Shown here: positions 1 through 64,000 of the stretch, one piece after another
Layout: every line of letters begins with the position of its first letter
How positions within the stretch are numbered: the stretch's first letter is position 1
DNA from: Doris montereyensis
Taxonomy: Eukaryota > Mollusca > Gastropoda > Nudibranchia > Dorididae
Length of the DNA: 64,000 nt
Direction: 5' to 3'
Assembly (NCBI GenBank): GCA_037039925.1
Contig: JAXRKP010000040.1
Coordinates: forward strand, 243,501 to 307,500
Translations under genes and position numbers: made by a program
Notes under the pieces: model-generated
Database searches by the model: none
Told to the model about the DNA's origin: nothing
Seen by the model: only the letters and a program-made list of their open reading frames with translations

Positions 1-5
1 CTCAC

Positions 6-27411
<27,406 letters not shown>

Positions 27412-28195
27412 CTGAATTGTTATCAAGAGAGGAATGATAGCAGTAATATTTTTGTTTATTGGATACTTAAGGAAACTTTTCTTTGCACATTGCATCTAGC
27501 TGGACATAAACTGATATCATCATGACACTGAGTTAAATAGGAGGAATTGTGAAATTTGAAAAAAACACAAATAAAAAAAACAAAACCCCCAAATCAGTCT
27601 TAAAGAAAATCAACAAAGAGAACAGTTTGAGTTTCAAATCTTGTGTTTCATACTTCAAGCCGGAAAAAAATTAGCTCGTATCATTCCTTATGGCTGGATT
27701 TTGTGTCACAAGAATCGACATGATAAATCTGCTTTCTAATCCAATACCCTTATCCATGTTATAATTTAGTGACTTTAGACTACTTCCAGGTCATGTTTAA
27801 AAGTGTCCTTTACAAAATTTAATTATTTTACAAGGTTTAAGCGAACAGTTCTGCCAGTATTTTGTTTATTTACATCTATTCTTAAAAAGGGGCATGTCCA
27901 GCCCTGATCAATCAGGGGCTCTAAATCAAGTATGGGAAGTTAGGCTCTTAAAAAGAGCCATCAACAAAGTCTTATGTATGAATCCAATCACAACTATTAG
28001 AAGCTCTATTAATCACTTACAATGTTTCCTGCTGATCTACAATATTCAACAAATTTAACATTTTCTTTTTCTTTTAGATTCAACAGTAATTAGATATTGA
28101 CAAACAAATACACAACATCAGATCTAGCATTGCCAAAATTCAAACCATGACGTCATTGATCCCAAATTTAGCAGTCTGAGCACTATGCCACTATT
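27412..28195 (-). other. Start of the 9.6 kb exon 18-19 interval
   Basis: AT-rich. A minus-strand SINE head remnant lies at about 28105-28195. No exon found. Confidence 0.65.
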
Positions 28196-28199
28196 CCAT

Positions 28200-28620
28200 T
28201 ACTTCAACGTTTTTTTTATCAACTGCCAACAAATCTGTGACACTAGATGGCCTATGCTGCTCTTCTATTACTTCAACACCTTTTATCAACTACCACCAAA
28301 GTCTGTGATGCTTGATAAAAAGTGTGGCCTATGACACTAAATGGCCTATGCCTCTCTTTTGTTACTTCCAACTTTTTATCAACTACCATCAAATGTGTGA
28401 CACCAAATGGCCTATGCCAGTCATCTGTTACTTTCATACTTTTTATCAACTACCACCATGGCTGTGACACTAGATGGCCTATGCCTCTCCTCTGATACTT
28501 CCACACTTTTTTTATCAACTACCACCAAATGGCTGTGACACTAAATGTCATGCACAGTCATCTGTTACTTGAGCATTGCATCATCTACCACCATGGCTCA
28601 AACCATCTAAATGGCCTTCC
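28200..28620. repeat. Minisatellite, unit about 60-70 bp
   Basis: About six imperfect copies containing 'gacactagatggcctatgcc', 'tctgttacttc' and 'ttttatcaactaccacca'. Related units, more degraded, recur at 29500-30080. Confidence 0.88.
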
Positions 28621-28624
28621 ACAC

Positions 28625-29393
28625 TGACTTCCACGAGTTGATACATCACAACCATAGGATGTCACTGAAAAGGAAGATACAATAATCTATTATTATCATT
28701 ACTTAGATAACGACAGCGTTTTAGCCAATGGTTCCATCATCTAAACGCACACTTTTTATCAGCTTTATCGACCACCATGGAAATGTGAAAATGAAGAGGA
28801 AAAATGCAAGATGAAAGACAATGAGAAAGAATAAAGGGAAAGAACCATGGCTGTGACACTAGTTAGTGATACCACTCCACACAATAATACAGGCATACCT
28901 TTCAATACCACACCATGGCTTTGACACAAATCATATCACTAAACACTTCACTATATCGCTTCCATTGTAATGAAAACACAATTGTAACTCCAAATTTTCA
29001 ACAACGACAAAATATTTTTTTCTTATTAAGCAAAGCATAAACATAATTCTACAAAACGTATTTGAAACCAAACAAAATCTACATCTAAACTTACAAAAGC
29101 GACATTTGAACTTTGACCACTCCTCTGTTACTGCTACTGCTATCTACCATCATGGCTGTGACACTAGATAGCCTGCTAAACTACTACTACTTCTACTGCT
29201 ACTGCTACTACTACTACTGTGACACTACTGGCCTACTACTACTACTACTGCTACTTCTACTGCTTTACTACTACCACTACTGTTACTACTACTACTACTA
29301 CTACTACTGCTACTACTACTACTGCTACTATCTACTACCATGGCTGTGACACTGATGCCTTACTACTACTACTGTTACTACTACTACTACTAT

Positions 29394-29428
<35 letters not shown>

Positions 29429-30665
29429 GTTACTACTACTACTTCTATCTACTACTATGGCTACACTACTACTACTACTACTTACTGCTACTACTACACA
29501 CTTTATCAACTGACACTGACACTAGATGGCCTTTGCCACTGCTGCTGCTACTACTACCACTTTTATCAACTACATCATAATGAACTATGATACACACTAC
29601 TACTCCTAGTTACTTGGACATTTGCCTTGACATAAATCATCATGGACACATGACAGTGATGGCCTATGCCACTCCTCTGTTACTTCTACATTTCTATCAA
29701 CTAGCATCATGGCTGTGACAGTAAATGGTCTATGCTAAACTAAACTCTGAGAGGTTTTATCTTGAAATAAATCTACTTCTACAGTTTTTATCACACTATG
29801 ACACTAGATGCCTATGCCACTCCTGAGTTAAATGCATAATCTTTATCATGACCATCTTCTGTGACACTAGAAGCACATGCCATCCTCTCTCTCTCTGTCT
29901 TTATCATCTGTCTCTGTCTGTGACACTGATGGCCTGTCTGTCATCTGTCTGTCAACATTTCAATCTCTCCATCTCTATGACACTAGATGGCTCTCTCTGG
30001 TCCTTTGTTACTTCCACTCTCTCTATCTCTCTCCATAGCTGTGACACTAAATCTCTATGCCACTCCTCTCTCTCTCTCTCTCTCTCTTTCTCTCTGTCTC
30101 TCTCTCAAGTGTGTCGTAACATCTGTCTCTGTCTGTCTGATCTCTCTCTCAGTGCTCCCTCTCTCATCGTACCTCTCCCTCTCTCACACTGACCACACGA
30201 GTTGATCGACACAAGGCAGTAGGATGTCCTGAAAAGGAAGATACAATCTATATTATTATCATTCTTAGATAACTCTCGTTTCATAGCCAATGGTCCCATC
30301 CACTCTCGCAGTCATATCAGAGTGGATGACGAGGGAAATGAAAAGGAAAATGAAGAGGAAAAATGCAAGATGAAAGACAATGAAAAAGAATAAGGGAAAG
30401 AAGCTCTGCCTACTAGTTAGTGAGCACCAGCTCCCACAGAACAATCAGGCATACTCTTTCTTACAACATATTTTTTAACACAAATCATATCACTAAACAC
30501 TTCACTATATCGCTTCCATTGTAATGAAAACTCAATTGTAACTCTCTCTTTTCAACAACGACAAAATAATTTTTTTTATTAAGCAAAGCATAAACATAAT
30601 TCTACAAAACGTATTTGAAACTAAACAAAAATCTACATGTAAAACTTACAAAACGTATTTGAACT
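28625..30665. repeat. Tandem segmental duplication, offset about 1,554 bp
   Basis: The segment 28630-29105 (cgagttgatacatcaca..., ttcactatatcgcttccatt...) recurs at 30195-30665 with the same order of landmarks. Between them lie ACT triplets (29110-29560) and degraded 60-70 bp units. Confidence 0.85.
29110..29560. repeat. Degenerate (ACT)n array
   Basis: Mostly CTA/ACT/CTG triplets interrupted by 'accatggctgtgacactga' phrases of the neighbouring minisatellite. Not coding. Confidence 0.9.
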
Positions 30666-30859
30666 TTGACTACTACTACTACTGCTACTGCTACCATCAC
30701 CACCACCACTCTACTCTCTACTACTACTACTCTACTACTCTCTACTACTACTCTCTCTCTCTACTGCACTCTCTCTACTCTCTCTCTCTACTCTCTACTA
30801 CTACTACTCTACTATTCTCTCTCTCTCTCTACTCTGACTACTACTAGGAAAGACTACTA

Positions 30860-33800
30860 CTACCTGTCTACTCTCTAGGAAAGAGATACTGACACCTGTC
30901 ATGACTACTAGGAAAACTCTACTGACACCTGTCATGACTATGTAGGAAAAGAGATACTGACACCTGTCATGACTATGTAGGAAACTATACTCTGCTACAC
31001 CTGTCATGACTATGTAGGAAAAGATACTACTTAAACCTGTCATGACTATGTAGGAAAGAGATACTGACACCTGTCATGACTATGTAGGAAACTGATACTG
31101 ACACCTGCCATACTGTCACAAAGAGATACTGACTACTACCACTGAATATCAACAACAATAATAACAATACACTAAGTAGGAAAGAGATACTGACACCTGA
31201 CAGACTATGTAGGAAAAAGATCCCTGACACCTGTCATGTCTATGTAGGAAAGAGATACTGACATTTCTGTCATGACTAAAGCACATGCTGGGGAGTGGTG
31301 TGTACTATGTAGGAAAGAAATACAGACACCTGCCATTGATAACTGTTGGAAAGAGATACTGTACCTGCCAGTACTATGAGCTAAATGAGTATTGGGAGTT
31401 ATGTGGAAAGAGATGGACTGACATCTCTATCTCTATGTAGGAAAGAGATCTCTGTCTCTGTCATTACTATGTAGGAAAGTCTGATCTGTCTCTTTCCATG
31501 ATCTATCTAGGAAAGAGATCTGACACCTGCCATTACTATCTGGGAAGAGATATGGAAACCTGCCATGACTATATAGGAAAGAGATCTGACACTCTCAATC
31601 ACTCTCTCTCCCTCTCTCTCTCCACTCTCTCTCTCCATGATCTCTCTCTTTCTCTCTCTGACATCTGCCATTACTATGTAGGAAAGAGATCTGAAACTCT
31701 CCATGACTATCTAGGAAAGAGATCTCTCACCTCTCTGACTATGTCTCTCTCTCTGGAAACTCTCTCATCTCTATCTCTCTCTCTCTCTGGACTCTGCCAT
31801 GACTATGTGGGAAAGAGAGATCTCTGTCATCTCTATGTAGGGAAGAGACGGAAACCTGCTCTTACTATCTCTCTCTCTGTAAACTCTGTCATGACTATCT
31901 TCTCTCTCTCTCTGACAACTGTCATGACTATGTAGGAAATACTGACACCTGTCATGACTATGTGGAAAGAGATACTGACACCTGCCATGACTATGTAGGA
32001 GAGATACTGACACCTGCCATGACTATATAGGAAAGAGAGACTGAAATCTGCCATGACTATGTAGGAAAGAGATACTGACACCTGCCATGACTATATAGGA
32101 AAGAGAGATGAAATCTGCCATGACTATGTAGGAAAGGCAGACTGACACCTGCCATGACTATGTAGGAAAGAGATACTGACACCTGCCATGACTATGTAGG
32201 AAAGGTAGACTGAAACCTGCCATGACTATGTAGGAAAAAGATACTGACACCTGCCATGACTATGTAGGAAAGAGATACTGACACCTGCCATGACTATGTA
32301 GGAAAGAGATACTGACACCTGTCATGACTATGTAGGAAAAGGATACTGAAACCTGCCATGACTATGTAGGAAAGAGAGATGGAAACCTGTCATGACTATG
32401 TAAGAAAGGAGATGAAAACCTGTCATGACTATGTAGGAAAGAGAGATGGAAACTTGTCATGACTATGTAGGAAAGAGAGACTGAAACCTGTCGTTACTAT
32501 GTAGGAAAGCTGGAAACCTGTCATGACTATGTAGGAAAGATGAAACCTGCCATGACTATGTAGGAAAGCAGTGAAATCTGTCATGACTACTAGGAAAAGA
32601 CTGAAACATGTCATCATTATGTAGGAAAGATGAAAGCCTGCCATGACTATGCGGGAAAGGCAGACTGAAACCTGTCGTGACTATCTAGGAAAGGCAGACT
32701 GAAACCTGCCATGACTATGTAGGAAAGGCAGACTGAGACATGTCATGAATATGTAGGAAAGGTAGACTAAACCAGTCATGACTATGTAGGAAAGACTGAA
32801 ACCTGTCATGACTATGTAGGAAAAGCAGACTGAAACCTGTCATGACTATGTAGGAAGGGCAGACTGAAACCTGTCATGACTATGTAGGAAGGGCAGACTG
32901 AAACCTGTCATGACTATGTAGGAAGGGCAGACTGAAACCTGTCATGACTATGTAGGAAGGGCAGACTGAAACCTGTCCTGACTATGTAGGAAGGGCAGAC
33001 TGAAACCTGTCATGACTATGTAGGAAGAGCAGACTGAAACCTGTCACGACTCTATGAGGAAGGGCAGACTGGAACCTGTCACGACTATGTAGGAAAGACA
33101 GACTGAAACCTGTCATGACTATGTAGGAAGGGCAGACTGAAACCAGTCATGACTATGTAGGAAGGGCAGACTGAAACCTGTCATGACTATGTAGGAAGGG
33201 CAGACTGAAACCTGTCACGACTATGTAGGAAGGGCAGACTGAAACCTGTCACGACTATGTAGGAAGGGCAGACTGAAACCTGTCACGACTATGTAGGAAG
33301 GGCAGACTGAAACCTGTCATGACTATGTAGGAAGGGCAGACTGAAACCTGTCATGGCTATGTAGGAAGGGCAGACTGAAACCTGTCACGACTATGTAGGA
33401 AGGGCAGACTGAAACCTGTCACGACTATGTAGGAAGGGCAGACTGAAACCAGTCACGACTATGTAGGAAGGGCAGACTGAAACCAGTCATGGCTATGTAG
33501 GAAGGGCAGACTGAAACCTGTCATGGCTATGTAGGAAGGGCAGACTGAAACCTGTCATGGCTATGTAGGAAGGGCAGACTGAAACCTGTCATGGCTATGT
33601 AGGAAGGGGACTGAAAGACTATGAAACCAGGGGAAGGGAAATCTGTCATGGCTATGTAGGAAGGGCAGACTGAAACCTGTCATGGCTATGTAGGAAGGGC
33701 AGACTGAAACCTGTCATACTATGTAGGAAGGGCAGACTGAAACCTGTCATGGCTATGTAGGAAGGGCAGACTGAAACCTGTCACGACTATGTAGGAAGGG

Positions 33801-36345
33801 CAGACTGAAACCTGTCATGGCTATGTAGGAAGGGCAGACTGAAACCTGTCATGACTATGTAGGAAAGGTGGACTGAAACATGTCATGGCTATGTAAGAAA
33901 AGGGCAGACTGAAACCTGTCATGACTATGTAGGAAGGACAGACTGAAACCTGTCAATACTATGTAGGAAAGGTGGACTGAAACCTGTCAATGACTATGTA
34001 GGAAAGGTAGACTGAAACATGTCATGACTATGTGGGAAAGGTGGACTGAAACTTGTCATGACTATGTAGGAAAGGTGGACTGAAACATGTCATGATTACG
34101 TGAGAAAGGCGGACTGAAACCTGTCATGTCTATGTCGGAAAGGCAGACTGAAACCAGTCATGACTATCTGGGAAAGCAGACTGAAACCTGTCATGACTAT
34201 GACTAGGAAAGGGAGACTGAAACCAGTCATGACTATGTGGGAAAGCAGACTGAAACCTGTCATGACTTTGAAGGAAAGGCAGACTGAAACCAGTCATGAC
34301 TATGTATATGTAGGAAGGGCAGACTGAAACCTGTCATGGCTATTTAAGAAGGACAGACTGAAACCTGTCACGACTATGTGGGAAGGGCACACTGAAACCT
34401 GTCAATAATATGTAGGAAAGGTGGACTGAAACCTGTCATGACTATATGGGAAAGGTGGACTGAAACATGTCATGACTATGTAGGAAAGGTGGACTGAAAC
34501 ATGTCATGGCTATGTAGGAAAGACAGACTGAAACCTGTCATGACTATGTAGGAAAGGCAGACTGAATCCTGTCATGACTATGTAGGAAAGACAGACTGAA
34601 ACCTGTCATGACTATGTAGGAAGGACATGACTACTGAAATCTGAAACAGTCATGACTATGTGGGAAAGGGAGGCCTGAAACATGTCATGATTACGTGGGG
34701 AAAGACAGACTGAAACATGTCATGTCTATGTGGGAAAGGCAGACTGAAACCAGTCATGACTATGTGGGAAAGACAGACTGAAACCAGTCATGACTATGTA
34801 GGAAAAGGCAGACTGTAATCTGTCATGACTATGTAGGACACGGACTGAAACATGTCCTGACTATGTAGGAAAGGCAGACTGAAACCAGTCATGACTATGT
34901 GAGAAAGACAGACTGAAACCTGCCATGACTATGTGGGAAAGACAGACTGAAACCTTTCATGACTATGTAGGAAAGACAAGACTGAGTCCAGTCAAGACTA
35001 TATAGGAAAGGGGGACTGAAAGCTGTCATGACTATGGGGAAAGGCGGACTGAAACATGTCATGACTATGTAGAAAGGCAAAAGTCAGACTGAAACCAGTC
35101 ATGACTATATGGGAAAGGGGATCTGAAACCTGTCATGACTATGTGAGAAGACAGACTGAAACCTGTCATAACTATGTGAGAAAGACAATCTGCAACCTGT
35201 CATGACTATGTGGGGAAGGCAACGACAGACTGAAACCTGTCATGACTATGTGGGAAAGAAACAATTTGAAACCTGTCATGACTATATAGGAAAGACAATC
35301 TGAACCCTGTCATGACTATGTGGGAAAGACAATCTGAACCATGTCATGACTATATAGGAAAGACAATCTGAAACCTGTCATGACTATGTGGCGAAGACAG
35401 ACTGAAACCTGTCATGACTATGTCGGAAAGACAACTGAAACCTGTCATGACTATGTAGGAAAGACAATCTGAAACCTGTCATGACTATGTAGGAAAGACA
35501 ATTTGAAACCTGTCATGACTATGTAGGAAAGACAATCTGAAACATGTCATGACTATGTAGGAAAGACAAATCTGAAACCTGTCATGACTATGTAGGAAAA
35601 GACAATCTGGACCCTTTCATGACTATGTGGGAAAGACAACTGAAACCTGTCATAACTATGTGGAAAAGACAATCTGAAACCTGTCATGACTATGTAGGAA
35701 AGACAATCTGAAACCTGTCATGACTATGTGGGAAAGACAAACTGAAGCCTATCATGACTATGTAGGAAAGACAATCTGTAGGAAACCAATCTGAAACCTG
35801 TCATGACTGTGTAGGAAAAGACAATCTGAAACCTGTCATGACTATGTAGGAAAGACAATCTGAAACCTATGTTATGACTATGTGGGAAAGACAATCTGAA
35901 ACCTGTCATGACTTTGTAGGAAAGATAATCTGAAACCTGTCATGACTATGTGGAAAAGACAGACTGAAACCTGTCATGTCTATGTAGGAAAGACAATCTG
36001 AAACCTGTCATGTCTATGTGAGAAGGAAAGACCTGAAACCTGTCATGACTATGTGGAAAAGATAGATCTGAAACCTGTCATGTCTATGTGAGAAAGACAA
36101 TCTGAAACCTGTCATGACTATGTAGGAAAGATAATCTGAAACCTGTCATGACTATGTGGAGAAAGACAGACCTGAAACCTGTCATGACTATGTAGAAAGA
36201 TAATCTGAAACCTGTCATGTCTATGTAAGAAAGACAACCTGAAACATGTCATGACTATGTAAGAAAGACGACCTGAAACCTGTCATGTCTATGTGGGAAA
36301 GACGACCTGAAACCTGTCATGTCTATGTGGGAAAGACAGGCTTCA
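30860..36345. repeat. 5.5 kb minisatellite, 31-34 bp unit
   Basis: About 165 copies of a unit such as aggaagggcagactgaaacc + tgtcatgactatgt (34 bp). It is cleanest at 32800-33900 and degraded towards both ends. At 31430-31930 many units are overwritten by CT dinucleotides. Confidence 0.97.
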
Positions 36346-36986
36346 AAAGCATTCCATGGTTGAAATCTGTCATGACCTGGGAACCTTTCTTAGTAACTAA
36401 CAGATGAAGGTAGATACAGTGTGGGATATTTTTTAATACAAACAAACCACACAACAGAGTTTGTGCTGAAGCACAACTGGTTTAATAATAAGAAGAAAAA
36501 AAACGCCTAGTAGATATATTACTTAAATGTGGATTCTTGACTTTTATAATCGTTTGTACATGAAATGTTCTATAAAAACACCTCTGTATAACATTGATTG
36601 TTATCCTTTGATTTTACAATAGTTTTGATTTGAATGTTGTTTTCACATTTTCATTTTAATATAATATAACATGAATGATGCATACTATAAATTGTGTAAC
36701 GTGCTTCAATATCAGCAAACCCTAGGTATAAATCTCAACCAAAAAACAAGTAAAGTAAAGTAAGACCCACACTGAGAGTTAAGTGTAGGACAATCAGATA
36801 TCGCTACCCATTTTGCTGCTGGATTGACAGGAGGGCCAGACAACATTTCCTCAGACTGGGAATTGATCTCAGGCCTCCTGGGTGGTGGTCCCAAGTTTTA
36901 CTTCTAAAACAACCCAAAACAAACACTGGATAATTCATGAGCACCCCTCACCCTAAACCCCCACCACACCCTCAAAGAATACTTAC
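36346..36986 (-). other. Interval between array and exon 18
   Basis: 640 bp, AT-rich to 36700, then unique sequence. No exon, and no AATAAA on the minus strand that I could see. Confidence 0.65.
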
Positions 36987-62988
<26,002 letters not shown>

Positions 62989-63099
62989 CTGAAGCTACAG
63001 CTAGGAACACATTCGCATGTCTCTAGCAATGCGACGGGATTTCAAGTCACCGTTCTGAGGGGGTAAATCGGACATTTTTAGCAAATGTATGAAAGCAAA

Positions 63100-63103
63100 G
63101 TTC

Positions 63104-63149
<46 letters not shown>

Positions 63150-63204
63150 ATATCTATCTATCTATCTTTCTATCTATTAATCTATCTCTATCTATCTATC
63201 TATC

Positions 63205-63285
<81 letters not shown>

Positions 63286-63296
63286 ATCTATTTATC

Positions 63297-63339
<43 letters not shown>

Positions 63340-63346
63340 ATCTAAA

Positions 63347-63406
<60 letters not shown>

Positions 63407-63570
63407 GTATCTATTTATCTATCTGTCTATCTATTTATCTATCTATATATATCTATATATATATTATATATATATATATTTAAGTAACTATCTATCTATC
63501 TATATATCTATCTATCTATCTGTATGTCTATTTATCTATCTATCTATATATTTACCTATCTATACAATAT
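63100..63570. repeat. (TCTA)n microsatellite
   Basis: About 470 bp of TCTA with a short (TA)n core near 63450-63480. Not coding. Confidence 0.97.
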
Positions 63571-63571
63571 C

Positions 63572-64000
<429 letters not shown>

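Noticed and set aside
30860..36345. CRISPR-like array, because of many short regular repeats
   Set aside because: Units are contiguous with no unique spacers, and the host is clearly an animal.

Overview
The window is animal nuclear DNA. The genes have many short exons with GT-AG introns, the introns are AT-rich, and there are tRNA-like SINE fragments and very large amounts of tandem repeat. The domain set is VWC, EGF-like, Kunitz and tyrosinase-like domains plus Gly-Tyr-Asp pentapeptides. That set points to a lophotrochozoan, most likely a mollusc, but the species cannot be fixed from the sequence. No bacterial-type operon, rRNA, CRISPR array or complete tRNA gene was seen.

All supported coding sequence lies on the minus strand, so the protein reads from high to low coordinates. 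I resolve 43 exons, numbered here from the N-terminal side. Their splice phases agree at nearly every junction. Neither a start codon nor a certain stop codon lies inside the window.

Exons 1-18 (62988 down to 36987) encode two related multidomain units. Unit A (exons 1-10) runs: VWC-like half module, EGF, Kunitz, cysteine-rich module, tyrosinase-like domain, GYD pentapeptides, C-terminal domain. Unit B (exons 11-18) has the same order with additional GYD pentapeptides. Its tyrosinase, GYD and C-terminal domains sit in one 1.47 kb exon. Exons 19-43 (27411 down to 6) encode about 24 consecutive VWC (chordin/kielin-type) modules and continue past the left edge. The two parts are either one giant secreted protein or two neighbouring genes. 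The junction is unresolved: the phases of exons 18 and 19 do not match, and they are separated by 9.6 kb of mostly tandem repeat.

The rest is intron. It is dominated by minisatellites (19, 23, 26, 33, 34, 41 and about 48 bp units) and microsatellites (CT, TCTA, AT, and AAT/ATG/ACT/AGT triplets). It also holds SINE fragments and one unclassified dispersed repeat present as an inverted pair. At least two arrays are built from an exon end plus its 5' splice site, and a third begins at a 3' splice site.

About a dozen exons carry one or more small frame lesions, several of them in homopolymers. Correcting each by a base or two gives the expected cysteine pattern and the expected splice phase. This suggests consensus errors in a long-read assembly more than a dead gene, but the sequence alone cannot settle it. 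The whole arrangement reads as a large extracellular matrix or secreted scaffold protein; its function is inferred from domain families only.
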